Source: Amycolatopsis sp. FBCC-B4732
Lineage (GTDB): Bacteria; Actinomycetota; Actinomycetes; Mycobacteriales; Pseudonocardiaceae
DNA length: 64,000 nt
Direction of reading: 5' to 3'
NCBI RefSeq assembly: GCF_023008405.1
Contig: NZ_CP095376.1
Span: 4,674,001-4,738,000, forward strand
The stretch's first letter is position 1, and the number at the start of each line of letters is the position of its first letter. Below are positions 52,110 through 62,881 of the stretch, one piece after another. The notes below the pieces were generated by a model. It was given only the letters and a program-made list of their open reading frames with translations, did no database searches and was not told where the DNA came from. The translations under genes were made by a program, and so were the position numbers.

Positions 52110-52837
52110 GTCCGCAGGCTACCGGCCCGCTCCCCGACGTCCAGCAGCAGCGCGGCGAGCCCCGCCGGCTCGGTGATCATGCAGTCGTGGCCGGTGGCCA
52201 GCTCCCGCACGTCGGCGGGCTCGCCGTTCGGCTGCACGGCGGGCACCGGGCGCCGGTCGAACCCCGCGGGCTTGACGGTGCAGTGGATGTGGGTGCGCGG
52301 GATCGCGGCGAGGGCCGGGTTGTCCATGGCCACCGGCTCTTCGAGGCAGCGCAGCGACTGGTCGGACAGCATGGTCCGCACCCAGGCCACGTCCCCGGGA
52401 TCGGTCACGCCGAACAGCCCGAAGGGCGCGGGCAGCTCGGGCAGCGGCGGGACGCGCCAGCCGTTCCCGAGCATGGTGCGCGTGACCGGCATGACGTCGA
52501 GCGCGTTCTCGCCGTCGGTGGGCACCATCGCGTCGAGGTAGACCAGCCGCGCGATGCGCTCGGGCACCTGGTTGGCGACCGCGGAGATCACCAGGCCCGC
52601 GTAGCTGTGCCCGACCAGGACGACGTCGTGCAGGTCGGCCTCGACCAGCAGCCGCACGACGTCGGCGGTGTGCGTGCCGAGCCCGACGTCCGGGCCGAGC
52701 AGGTGGGTGGTCTCGCCGTAGCCCGTCAGCGTCGGGGTGAAGACCCGGCTGCCGCTCGCGGCCAGCCGGGGTACGACTCGCGCCCAGGCCTGGCCGGTGT
52801 GCCAAGCGCCGTGGACCAGCACGTACGTCGTCGTCAT
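52106..52837 (-). CDS. Alpha/beta hydrolase (esterase/hydroxynitrile-lyase type)
   Basis: This protein of 243 residues has the oxyanion motif VLVHGAWHTGQAW, nucleophile elbow VGHSYAG with the catalytic Ser, and ATGHDCMITEP with the catalytic His. It resembles small plant-type esterases (MES/HNL-like), often used for aryl or alkyl esters. It is first in an operon with its TetR repressor. The start is ATG 52837. Confidence 0.9.
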   Translation of the reverse strand: MTTTYVLVHGAWHTGQAWARVVPRLAASGSRVFTPTLTGYGETTHLLGPDVGLGTHTADVVRLLVEADLHDVVLVGHSYAGLVISAVANQVPERIARLVYLDAMVPTDGENALDVMPVTRTMLGNGWRVPPLPELPAPFGLFGVTDPGDVAWVRTMLSDQSLRCLEEPVAMDNPALAAIPRTHIHCTVKPAGFDRRPVPAVQPNGEPADVRELATGHDCMITEPAGLAALLLDVGERAGSLRT

Positions 52838-52852
52838 GAACGGTCACCCTTC

Positions 52853-52897
52853 AAGTGGGACGTTGTCCCGGTTAACATACGGGACACTGTCCCACTT
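52853..52897. promoter_or_regulatory. Double palindromic TetR operator
   Basis: Two palindromes, GGGACGTTGTCCC and GGGACACTGTCCC, are 11 nt apart. The whole 45-bp element is also symmetric, with outer arms AAGTGGGAC and GTCCCACTT. It overlaps the promoter of the hydrolase-tetR operon (GTTAAC lies in the centre). Confidence 0.85.
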
Positions 52898-53021
52898 AGT
52901 CGAGCGGGACCGAAATCTGGGCATCCCACCAGACTTCGCGCCCGGTGCTGGGCCCGGCGCGGCCGCGGGCGGTTCACTGGACTCCCCGCGTGAGCGGGCG
53001 GAGAAGGGGGAACCGGGCGCA

Positions 53022-53636
53022 ATGCGGATGGCTGAACTCAGCGCGGAGACGGGTGTTCCGGTCGCGACCGTCAAGTACTACCTGCGCGAGGGCCTGCTGC
53101 CCGCCGGCCGCCGGGTCGGGCCGAACCAGGCGCAGTACTCCCCCGAGCACGTCAAGCGGCTGCGGCTGGTCTGCGCGCTGCGCGAGATCGGCGGGCTGTC
53201 GCTGGCCGAGGTGGCCGACGTGCTCGGGGCGCTCGACGCCGGCCGTGCGGCGCGGGTCGTGCTCGGGGTCGCGCAGGACGGGCGGGTCACCGTGAGGCCG
53301 GTTTCCGCGCCGGCGCGGGCGTGGGCGCTCGGGCGGGTCGGCGAGCTGCTCGGCGAGCCCGCGGACGACACCGATCCCGCCGTGGCGAACCTGGTCACCG
53401 TACTGGCCGTCTGCCACGGTCTCGGGCACGACGCCGTCTCCGGCAGGCTCGCCGACTACCTCGCGCTCGCCCGCGAGGTCGCCGCCGTCGACGCGGCCCT
53501 GATCGACGACGTCGGGCCGGCGCGGCGCCCGGCCGAGACCGCGCTCATCGCGACCCTGCTCGGTGAGCGGCTGTTCGCCGGGCTGCGGCACTTCGCGCTC
53601 GTCGACGCATTGGGCGCGGCACCGGCCGAAGCCTGA
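53022..53636 (+). CDS. MerR-family regulator
   Basis: This protein of 204 residues has an N-terminal MerR winged helix (MRMAELSAETGVPVATVKYY, then LREGLLPAGR) and a helical region (HVKRLRLVCALREIGGLSL). The C-terminal half is Ala-rich and helical without metal-binding cysteines, so it is a drug- or ligand-sensing MerR, not a metal sensor. The target is unknown. The start is ATG 53022. Confidence 0.9.
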   Translation: MRMAELSAETGVPVATVKYYLREGLLPAGRRVGPNQAQYSPEHVKRLRLVCALREIGGLSLAEVADVLGALDAGRAARVVLGVAQDGRVTVRPVSAPARAWALGRVGELLGEPADDTDPAVANLVTVLAVCHGLGHDAVSGRLADYLALAREVAAVDAALIDDVGPARRPAETALIATLLGERLFAGLRHFALVDALGAAPAEA

Positions 53637-53669
53637 CGCCGGGACCCGCGGGCCCCGGCGCCGGCCCGC

Positions 53670-55040
<1,371 letters not shown>

Positions 55041-55157
55041 TCACCTGCCACCGGCCGGACCGGTACCACCGTTCTACCGGGCCGCCACTGGGGAAAACCC
55101 CAGCATCGCGCCGCTAGCGTTCCGGCCGAACCCATCCGAGTCCGAAGTGGAGCCCGC

Positions 55158-56189
55158 ATGCCCATCGCCACCCCCGACGTCTACCGCGAGATGCTGGACC
55201 GGGCGAAGGCGAACGAGTTCGCCTACCCCGCCATCAACGTGACCTCGTCCGAGACCGTGAACGCCGCCATCCGCGGGTTCGCCGAGGCGGAGAGCGACGG
55301 CATCATCCAGTTCTCCACCGGCGGCGCCGAATTCGCCTCCGGCCAGAAGGTCAAGGACATGGTCGTCGGCGCCACCGCGCTGGCCGAGTTCGCGCAGGTC
55401 GTGGCCGCGCGCTACGACGTCAACGTCGCGCTGCACACCGACCACTGCCCCAAGGACAAGCTCGACGGCTTCGTCCGCCCGCTCATCGACATCTCCGCCG
55501 AGCGGGTCAAGAACGGCCAGAACCCGCTGTTCCAGTCCCACATGTGGGACGGCTCCGCCATCGACCTCGACGAAAACCTCGAGATCGCCGCGGAACTGCT
55601 CGCCAAGACCGCCGCCGCGAAGATCATCCTCGAGGTCGAGATCGGCGTCGTCGGCGGCGAAGAAGACGGCGTCGAAGCCGAGATCAACGAAAAGCTCTAC
55701 ACCGCCGAAGGCGACTTCCTCAAGACCATCGACGCCCTCGGCTCCGGCGACCGCGGCCGCTACCTGCTGGCGGCGACGTTCGGCAACGTCCACGGCGTCT
55801 ACAAGCCGGGCAACGTCAAGCTCCGCCCCGACGTGCTCAAGGGCGGCCAGGAAGCAGCAGCGAAGAAGCTCGGCCTCGACGCGGGGTCGAAGCCGTTCGA
55901 GCTGGTCTTCCACGGCGGCTCGGGCTCACTGCCGGAGGAGATCCGCGAGGCGGTGTCCTACGGCGTGGTGAAGATGAACGTCGACACCGACACCCAGTAC
56001 GCGTTCACCCGCCCGATCGTGGACCACTTCTTCAAGAACTACGACGGCGTCCTGAAGATCGACGGCGAGGTCGGCAACAAGAAGGTCTACGACCCGCGCT
56101 CGTACCTGAAGGCCGCCGAGACCGGCATGGCGGCGCGGATCGTCGAAGCCTGTGAAGCGCTCGGCTCGGCCGGCACCCGGCTGAAGTAA
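55158..56189 (+). CDS. fba: Class II fructose-bisphosphate aldolase
   Basis: This zinc-dependent aldolase of 343 residues splits fructose 1,6-bisphosphate. Zinc and substrate motifs visible are LHTDHCPKDKL, ATFGNVHGVYKPG and LVFHGGSGS, with NVDTDTQYAF at the phosphate site. It is the long class IIA type of most actinobacteria. It is divergent from eno and convergent with a PTS EIIA gene. A hairpin inside the end of that gene probably terminates its transcript. Confidence 0.96.
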   Translation: MPIATPDVYREMLDRAKANEFAYPAINVTSSETVNAAIRGFAEAESDGIIQFSTGGAEFASGQKVKDMVVGATALAEFAQVVAARYDVNVALHTDHCPKDKLDGFVRPLIDISAERVKNGQNPLFQSHMWDGSAIDLDENLEIAAELLAKTAAAKIILEVEIGVVGGEEDGVEAEINEKLYTAEGDFLKTIDALGSGDRGRYLLAATFGNVHGVYKPGNVKLRPDVLKGGQEAAAKKLGLDAGSKPFELVFHGGSGSLPEEIREAVSYGVVKMNVDTDTQYAFTRPIVDHFFKNYDGVLKIDGEVGNKKVYDPRSYLKAAETGMAARIVEACEALGSAGTRLK

Positions 56190-56196
56190 CCGATTT

Positions 56197-56637
56197 TCAC
56201 GCTTCCCGGAGGATCCGGGTGATTTCCCCCGGATCCTCCGACGCGCGCAGGACGTCCAGGTGCGTCGGGTGGACGAGCAGCGCGGTGATCCGGCAGAGGA
56301 TTTCGACGTGCTCGGCGGCCGACGCGGCGATCGCGATGCACAGCGAAACCCGTTCGCCGTCCCACGGCACGGGAGTGGTGAACCGGGTGAACGCCAGCCC
56401 CGGGTTCACCAGCAGGTAGTCGTGGACGTGCAAACCGTGCGGAACGGCCATCCCGTGCCCGAGGTAGGTCGACGCACGGCGTTCCCGCGCGTGCAGCGAG
56501 TCCCGGTATCCCGTGTGGACGGAGCCGGAGGTTTCGAGCGTTTTCCCGATGTGCGCCAAGGCTTCCCAGCGAGTGGCGGCCCGGACCCCGAGTTCCACCG
56601 AGCGCACGGACAGGGACAGCACTTTTTCGTTCGTCAC
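56197..56637 (-). CDS. PTS EIIA component, fructose/mannitol type
   Basis: This protein of 146 residues has the EIIA(Fru/Mtl) fold. The phosphorylated His lies in HGMAVPHGLHVHD, in place of the usual MPHA/TPH. It also has FTRFTTPVPWDGERVSLCIA and EHVEILCRITALL. No EIIB, EIIC, EI or HPr gene is adjacent, so it may be regulatory. The GTG start is at 56637. Confidence 0.86.
   Translation of the reverse strand: MTNEKVLSLSVRSVELGVRAATRWEALAHIGKTLETSGSVHTGYRDSLHARERRASTYLGHGMAVPHGLHVHDYLLVNPGLAFTRFTTPVPWDGERVSLCIAIAASAAEHVEILCRITALLVHPTHLDVLRASEDPGEITRILREA
56207..56240 (+). terminator. Hairpin after fba, inside the end of the EIIA gene
   Basis: A perfect 13-bp stem (CGGAGGATCCGGG and its complement) with an 8-nt loop lies 17 bp past the fba stop. 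The same bases encode EIIA residues near its C-terminus. Confidence 0.75.
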
Positions 56638-56952
56638 TGAGGGTTCTTTCTGGGGATGCGGAGAAAAGACGGCCGGGTCACGTCGTCGTGCGCGCTCACC
56701 GTACGCCACGCGAACGCGATCCGGCGAAAACCCGGTCGCGCGTCACACCATTCGAAAAATTACGCGAAAATACTTCGAATCCGTTATCGGACGTTCCTGT
56801 CAAGCATTTCCGCGGAAGTCCGGGGAAAACCGGGTCCGCGCGGCCGCTGCCAGGCGCGCAGGAGCCCGGTGCCGCGCGCGTCGGGCCGATGGGCCAGGCT
56901 GGGAACGCCCGCCGGGCTCCCGGCCGGGCCTGCGCGCGCGGACGGGAGAAAC
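56638..56952. other. Intergenic region with AT-rich inverted repeat
   Basis: This gap is between the divergent EIIA and first LAL genes. An AT-rich patch at 56750-56780 has arms ATTCGAA and TTCGAAT, 17 nt apart, unusual in this GC-rich DNA. It is a candidate operator or promoter. No gene is supported. Confidence 0.5.
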
Positions 56953-59775
56953 GTGGCTGTTCGGAGTGGGGTGCGGGGATCGGCCCGGCCGGAGCTGGCG
57001 GGCCGGGACTGGGAACTGCGGGTGCTCACCGACCGCGCTCGCGCCGCCGCCCTCGGCGAAGGGCAGGCGGTGCTGCTGCGCGGGCCCGCCGGGATCGGCA
57101 AGACCGGCCTGCTGGCCGTCGCGCTCGACGAACTGGACCGGACCGCCGCCACCGTGCTCACCGTGACCTGCGCCGACACCGGCGGCGGGGCCTACGAAGC
57201 GGTCCGGACGCTGTTCGGTCCACTGTGGCCGCGCGGGGACGCCGGCGAGGCCGGCCTGCTCAGCGGCAGCGCCCGGCTCGCGCTGCCCGCGCTCGCGCCC
57301 GACCGCGTCGACGGCTCCGCCGACACCTACTCCGTCATGCACGGCCTCTCCTGGCTGGTGGCCGGCCTGGCCGCCCGCGGCCCGGTCGTCCTCGCGGTCG
57401 ACGACGTCCAGTGGTGCGACGAGACCTCCTTGCGGTGGCTGAGCTTCCTGCTGCGCCGGGCCGAGGACCTGCCGGTGCTGGTGCTGATGGCCCAGCGCAC
57501 CGGGCCGGGCGAACCGGGCCCGGCGGTGCTCGCCGAGATCGGCACGGCCGTGAACTGCCTCGCCGTCGACCTCGCGCCGCTGGCCGAGGACGCGGTCGCC
57601 CGCGTGCTGGCGGCCGGGTTCGGGGTGCCGCCGGACCGGGAGTTCGTCCGCCACGCCGTCGACATCACCGGCGGCAACCCGTTCCTGCTCGACCGCGTGG
57701 TCGGCGCGCTGCGCGACCGCGTGCCCCCGGACGCCGGGCACGTCGGAGTGCTCGACGAGCTCGGCCGGGAGGCGGTGGTCCGGCCGCTGCTGGACCGGCT
57801 GTCGCCGGACGCGCTGGCCGTCGCGCGCGCGATCGCGGTGCTCGGCGGCGAAGAGCTGGAGACGATCGCCGCGCTCGCCGGCACCCGGCCCGGGCCCGCC
57901 GGTCACGCCGTGCGCGCGCTGCGCGAGGGCGAGCTGCTCGAACCCGACCGGCTGGACTACGCCCACGACCTGATCCGCACGGCCGCGCTGAACACCGCGT
58001 CGCCCGCCGACCTGGCCCGGCTGCGCGAACGCGCGGCCACGCTGCTCAACGACAGCGGCCGCTCCAGCGAGGAGGTCGCGGTCCACCTGCTGGTGCTCGA
58101 CGGGCCGCCGCAGCCGTGGATGGTCGCCGTGCTGCGGGAAGCGGCCGCGGCGGCGGAAAGCCGGGGCGCCCCGGCGGCGGCCGCGCGGTACCTGACGCAG
58201 GTGCTGCGGGCCCACGAGGACGACGTCACCGTGCTCGTGCACCTGTCCCGGGTGCTCGGGCAGACCGACCCGGCGGCGTCGCTGAAGCACCTCGAACGCG
58301 CGTTGCGGCTGGTGGCCGATCCGCGGCGGCGGGTGCCGATCGTCATGCAGTACGTCATGGTGTCGCTCGGCGCCCAGAACTCCCGGCGGTCCTACGCGCT
58401 GGCGACCGAGGTGGCCGACGCGCTGGACGCCGTGGCCGGTCCCGACCCCTCCCCCGCCGACCGGGCGCTGCGCATGGTCGGCCAGTCGGCGCTGCTGCTG
58501 TCCGGATTGGACGAGAAGGCCACCGTCGCCCAGGTCGGCGCCCGGTTCCGCGACGTCGTCCCGCCGCCGGGCGACACCGCCGAGGAACGCGAACTGCTGG
58601 GCATGCTCTCGTCGCTGGGCACGCTGCAAGGCCGCCCCGCCGCGGAAGTCACCGCCCAGGCCGCGCAGGTGCTGCGCATCGGCGACGTCGCCCCGGGCGG
58701 CTGGGCCGTGCTCGGCGCCGTGCTCACCCTCTACCTCGCCGACCGGCCCGAGCCGGCGCTGGCGGCGCTCGGCGGCGTGCTCGACCACGCGCAGCGCCGC
58801 GGCCAGGGCTGGACCTACATCCTGGGCGCGACCACGCGGGCGCTCGTCCACCAGTTCTGCGGCAACCTCACCGACGCGCTGGCGGACGCGCAGTACGCGT
58901 TCGACGTCATCACGCAGGAGCGCTGGGCGCCCGGGACCGCGATGCCGCAGGCCGTGCTGGGCTCGCTGCTCGTACGCCACGGCGACCCGGCCGGCGCGGA
59001 GCGGGCGCTGGCCGCGATCGAGCGGCCCCGGCTCGAGCACTTCACGCTCGAGTACCACTGGTACCTGGTCGCGAAGGCCCGCGCCCGGGCCGCCGTGGGC
59101 GACGTCGAAGGCGCGCTCGCCGTGTTGCGGACGTGCGGGGAAAGCATGGCGGGCAACGGGATCGGCAACCCGGTGCTGGCGCCGTGGTGGTACGAATCGG
59201 CGGAGCTGCTGGCCGGGCTCGGCCGCCGGGCCGAGGGCGAGGCGATGCTCGACGACGTCGAGCCCGCGGTCCGCCGCTGGGGCACGAACCGGGCGCTGGG
59301 CATGCTCGCGACGTCGCGCGGGGTGCTCGCCGACGGCGACGCGGCGATCGAGCGGCTGCGCGACGCGGCGGAGCTCCTGGCGGCTTCGCCCGCGAAGGTC
59401 GAGCAGGCGAAGGCCGAGTACCTGCTCGGCAGGCGGCTGCTGGCGCGCGGCGACGCCGAGGGCGCGCGGGACCGGTTGCGCCGGTCGATCGACCTTTCCG
59501 TGCGCAGCCGCGACAAGCAGCAGCTCGGCCTTTCGCTGCCGGCGCTGGCCGAGGCGGGCGGCCGGATGCGCCACGGCACGGATTCGCCGTCCGACGCACT
59601 GACCGGCAGCGAGCGGCGGGTGGCCCAGCGGGCCGCGGAGGGCGCGACCAACCGGGAGATCGCGGAGTCGCTGTTCATCACCCAGCGGACGGTGGAGGTG
59701 CACCTGACGAGCGTCTACCGGAAGCTCGGCATCGGCGGCCGCGCCGAACTGGCGGCAGCGTTGCGCGACCACTGA
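56953..59775 (+). CDS. LuxR-family ATPase regulator (LAL type), copy 1
   Basis: This protein of 940 residues starts with an AAA/STAND-like ATPase: Walker A GPAGIGKT (44-51) and Walker B VLAVDDVQWCDE (about 147-158). A long helical region follows, and the protein ends in a LuxR/GerE helix-turn-helix (LTGSERRVAQRAAEGATNRE, then LFITQRTVEVHLTSVYRKLG). LAL proteins often activate biosynthetic or sugar genes. The start is GTG 56953 after GGGAG. Copies 2 and 3 follow directly, so the three may act together. Confidence 0.92.
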   Translation: MAVRSGVRGSARPELAGRDWELRVLTDRARAAALGEGQAVLLRGPAGIGKTGLLAVALDELDRTAATVLTVTCADTGGGAYEAVRTLFGPLWPRGDAGEAGLLSGSARLALPALAPDRVDGSADTYSVMHGLSWLVAGLAARGPVVLAVDDVQWCDETSLRWLSFLLRRAEDLPVLVLMAQRTGPGEPGPAVLAEIGTAVNCLAVDLAPLAEDAVARVLAAGFGVPPDREFVRHAVDITGGNPFLLDRVVGALRDRVPPDAGHVGVLDELGREAVVRPLLDRLSPDALAVARAIAVLGGEELETIAALAGTRPGPAGHAVRALREGELLEPDRLDYAHDLIRTAALNTASPADLARLRERAATLLNDSGRSSEEVAVHLLVLDGPPQPWMVAVLREAAAAAESRGAPAAAARYLTQVLRAHEDDVTVLVHLSRVLGQTDPAASLKHLERALRLVADPRRRVPIVMQYVMVSLGAQNSRRSYALATEVADALDAVAGPDPSPADRALRMVGQSALLLSGLDEKATVAQVGARFRDVVPPPGDTAEERELLGMLSSLGTLQGRPAAEVTAQAAQVLRIGDVAPGGWAVLGAVLTLYLADRPEPALAALGGVLDHAQRRGQGWTYILGATTRALVHQFCGNLTDALADAQYAFDVITQERWAPGTAMPQAVLGSLLVRHGDPAGAERALAAIERPRLEHFTLEYHWYLVAKARARAAVGDVEGALAVLRTCGESMAGNGIGNPVLAPWWYESAELLAGLGRRAEGEAMLDDVEPAVRRWGTNRALGMLATSRGVLADGDAAIERLRDAAELLAASPAKVEQAKAEYLLGRRLLARGDAEGARDRLRRSIDLSVRSRDKQQLGLSLPALAEAGGRMRHGTDSPSDALTGSERRVAQRAAEGATNREIAESLFITQRTVEVHLTSVYRKLGIGGRAELAAALRDH

Positions 59776-59934
59776 GTCACGCAAGGTCGCGGGTTGCCCG
59801 GCCGTCCCCGCGAATTCTGGCCGGGCGGGCAGAGCTCCGGCGTGCGGTGGCCGCCCCGGTGTCGAGACCGCTATGGCGGCTTAGGCTGCCCTCGGCCCGG
59901 CTCGACGTCGACCGGCCGCGGAGGAGGTCGTCCC

Positions 59935-62877
59935 GTGCGCGAACCGCGTCTCGTCGGCCGGGAGCGCGCGGTGAGCGTGCTCGACGACCTGGTGGCGGGG
60001 CTGGGCCGGGGGCTCGGGGCGACGGTGGGGATCTCCGGTGCCGCGGGAGTCGGGCGGACGGCGTTGCTGCGGCGGGTTCTGGGCGCGGCTCCGGGTGCGT
60101 CGGCTTCTTGTGTGCCGGACGGGGTTCCGTTCGGGGCGGTGACCCAGCTCGCGTCGGCTTTGGTGCCGCCGGCGGATTTCGGTGACCTGGTGGGTGCGTG
60201 CTTGGCCGACCCCGAGCGTGCCGCCGGGCTGCTGTGCGACGCGTTCGTGGGGTTGGCGCGCGAGCGGGCGCTGGTGCTGGCGGTCGATGATCTGCAGTGG
60301 GCGGACGAGTGGTCGCTGCGGTGGTTCACGGAGATGGCCGGGCGGACGGCACCGGTGCTGCTGATCGCGACCGCGTACGAGCCGGTTGCGGTGGGGCAGC
60401 GGATCGAGGTGGGGCCGTTGGGGCCGGCGGAGACGACGACGTTGGTGCGGCAGCTGCTGGGTGAGCTGCCGGCGGAGGTGGAGGCGGCGGTGCTGGCGGT
60501 CGTCCGCGGACGACCGGCGGTGCTGCACGACCTGGCTGCGACGCACGGGCCCACGCCGGCGGAGTGGACCCCGGCTCGGGTGGCGGCCGCGGGGCGGGAA
60601 GTCGTGTCGGTGCGGGCGGCGCGGATCCGGCATGGGCTGCCGCCGGGGGCGCTGGCGCTCGTGCGGGCGATGTCGGTTTCGGAGCGGCTGGACGTCGTCG
60701 CGGCGGTCGGGCTGGCCGAGTTGCCGGCGGCGGACGTGCCCGGTGCGTTGAGTGCGCTGGAGGCGAGCGGCCTGGTGGCGGACGGGCGCCCGGCGGAGCC
60801 GCACCTGGCGGCCGATGTGCTGGCGGAGCTGGCCGAGCCGGAGCGGGACGGGCTGTACCGCCGCGGTGCGGAACTGGCGCACCGGAGCGGGGCGGGTGCG
60901 CTGGTCGCGGCGGAGCTGCTGCGCGCCGCGCCACCGGTCGGCGAGCCGTGGGCGCGGGCGGTGCTCGAAGAGGCGGCGGAACAGTGGTCGGCCCAGGGCA
61001 ACCCGGTGGCGGCGGCCGATTCCCTGCGGCGTGCGCTGGCCGAGCCGGCCTCCGCGAGCGACCGGGCGGCGCTGCTGGTCCGGCTGGCTTCGGCGGTGGT
61101 CCGCCGCGAACCCGACCACGCCGACCGCCGGCTGGTCCAGGTCCTGGCGGAACCGGCACTGGCCACCCTCCCGGCCGCCACGACGGCCGCCGACCTCCTC
61201 CTGGCCCGCGGGGACGCGGAAACGGTGCACCGCCTGGTGGCGGAACCGGGCCGGGCGTCCACTGTGGACCCCGCATTGGTGGCGCTGGGGAGGCTCGCCC
61301 GCGAGGAAGCCGCGGCCGATCCGGAGATGCCGGTACCCCCGCTACCCGGCCCGGACGCCATCGACGGTGACGCGGGCCAGAACCCGGCCCCCACCGCACC
61401 GGCACCCGACCCGGCCACACTCGATCGCGACACGAGCGAAAACCACACCACCGCACCTGCACCCGACCCAGCAGCATTCCGCGGCAGCACACCAGTACCC
61501 GAACCGCACGCACTCCGCGGCAGCGCGGGCCAAAACCACACCACCACGCCTGCACCCGACCCGCACGCACTCGATCGCGACACGAACGAAAACCGCATCA
61601 CCGCACCTGCACCCGACCCGCACGCACTCGATCGCGACACAAGCGAAAACCACACCACCGCACCCGCACCCGCACCCGACCCGCACGCATTCCGCGGTAG
61701 CGCGGGCCAAAACCACACCACCGCACCGGCACCCGACCCGCACGCCCTCAGCCGTGACGCCAGCGAAGACCGCATCCGCTTCGGCCGCCCAGCGCGGACA
61801 CCATCCGCACCACCCGCCATCGGCACGCCCCCGGCCAGGGCGCTCCCACCCTTCCCTCGCGCGCAGGATCCCGCCTCCGCCGGGGTCACCGCCTTCCGGC
61901 TGGCCGTCCGGGGGGAGCAGCGGGGCGCCGTGCTCGACCTTGCCGCGCAGGCGCTCGTCGTGCGGGAGGAAGCTCCCCTCATGCCGCGGATCGCCGCCTG
62001 CCGGGCGTTGGTCTGCGCCGGAGCCCTCGCCGATGCCACCGACGCCCTGACCGTCGTCATCGCGGCCGCCCGGCGGCGGGATGCCCGGGCCGCCGCCGCG
62101 CGGGCGTTGGTGCACCGGGCCGCCGCCGTGCTGAGGGATGACCGGCCTGAGGAGGCCCTCCGGGACCTCGCCGCCGCCGATCGGGAGCTGCCCGTTCGCT
62201 GCTGGCACCCGCTCGCCATGCCCGCCCGGTCCGCCGTCGAGATCACCGCGCAACTCCGGCTCGGTCGGCTCGAGCACGCCCGGCACCTCGCCGCCGAGCC
62301 ACTCCCCCGCGGCAGCGAGCACGGAGCCGCAACCGCGTTCCTCCGGCACGCCGAGGCGGAACTCGCCCTCGCCGAAGACGACCCCGGCACCGCCCTCCAC
62401 GCCGCCCTGGAGTGCGGTCGGGTGCTGCGCTCGCGTGGCTGGGTCAACCCGATGGTCGCCGCCTGGCGGACGACCGCCAGTCTCGCCCTGCGCCGGCTCG
62501 GGGACCACGGGGCCGCCGCCGCGCTCGCCGCCGAAGAGCTGGCCCTCGCCGAACGCTGGGGTACCGCCGCCGCGCTCGAGCCGTTGCGCGAGCGGGCCTC
62601 CGCCGGGCTCCGGCGGACCGTGCCCGCGCCACGGCGGCCCGCCGACCCGCTGCCCGCGCCGCGGTTCCCGGCCCGGCGCCCCGACGCGCTGTCGCCCGCC
62701 GAACGGGACGTCGCCGAGCTCGCCGCCCGCGGGCTGGCCAACCGGGAGATCGCCCGGGAACTGTCGATCGCGCTGCGGACCGTCGAACTGCGGCTGACCA
62801 AGGTCTACCGCAAGCTCGGCCTCAAGGGCCGGGCCGCGCTCGCGGATCACTGGCCCACCCGGACGCCGGGGAGCTGA
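59935..62877 (+). CDS. LuxR-family ATPase regulator (LAL type), copy 2, with repeat insert
   Basis: This protein of 980 residues has the same layout: ATPase with GISGAAGVGRT (33-42) and AVDDLQWADEWSLRW, helical middle and LuxR helix-turn-helix (LSPAERDVAELAARGLANRE, then LSIALRTVELRLTKVYRKLG). The Walker A lysine is Arg41. Residues about 479-619 are a low-complexity insert of 19-residue repeats. The start is GTG 59935 after GAGGAGG; an upstream ATG at 59794 adds unsupported residues. ATP hydrolysis may be impaired. Confidence 0.9.
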   Translation: MREPRLVGRERAVSVLDDLVAGLGRGLGATVGISGAAGVGRTALLRRVLGAAPGASASCVPDGVPFGAVTQLASALVPPADFGDLVGACLADPERAAGLLCDAFVGLARERALVLAVDDLQWADEWSLRWFTEMAGRTAPVLLIATAYEPVAVGQRIEVGPLGPAETTTLVRQLLGELPAEVEAAVLAVVRGRPAVLHDLAATHGPTPAEWTPARVAAAGREVVSVRAARIRHGLPPGALALVRAMSVSERLDVVAAVGLAELPAADVPGALSALEASGLVADGRPAEPHLAADVLAELAEPERDGLYRRGAELAHRSGAGALVAAELLRAAPPVGEPWARAVLEEAAEQWSAQGNPVAAADSLRRALAEPASASDRAALLVRLASAVVRREPDHADRRLVQVLAEPALATLPAATTAADLLLARGDAETVHRLVAEPGRASTVDPALVALGRLAREEAAADPEMPVPPLPGPDAIDGDAGQNPAPTAPAPDPATLDRDTSENHTTAPAPDPAAFRGSTPVPEPHALRGSAGQNHTTTPAPDPHALDRDTNENRITAPAPDPHALDRDTSENHTTAPAPAPDPHAFRGSAGQNHTTAPAPDPHALSRDASEDRIRFGRPARTPSAPPAIGTPPARALPPFPRAQDPASAGVTAFRLAVRGEQRGAVLDLAAQALVVREEAPLMPRIAACRALVCAGALADATDALTVVIAAARRRDARAAAARALVHRAAAVLRDDRPEEALRDLAAADRELPVRCWHPLAMPARSAVEITAQLRLGRLEHARHLAAEPLPRGSEHGAATAFLRHAEAELALAEDDPGTALHAALECGRVLRSRGWVNPMVAAWRTTASLALRRLGDHGAAAALAAEELALAERWGTAAALEPLRERASAGLRRTVPAPRRPADPLPAPRFPARRPDALSPAERDVAELAARGLANREIARELSIALRTVELRLTKVYRKLGLKGRAALADHWPTRTPGS
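61360..61790 (+). repeat. Imperfect 57-bp coding tandem repeat
   Basis: Six units of the type TAPAPDPHALDRDTSENHT (19 residues, 57 bp; some longer or partly deleted) make up the insert of LAL copy 2. The DNA is visibly richer in A and C than its flanks, with runs such as AACCACACCACC. The repeats have no cysteines or catalytic pattern. Confidence 0.9.
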
Positions 62878-62881
62878 CGCG

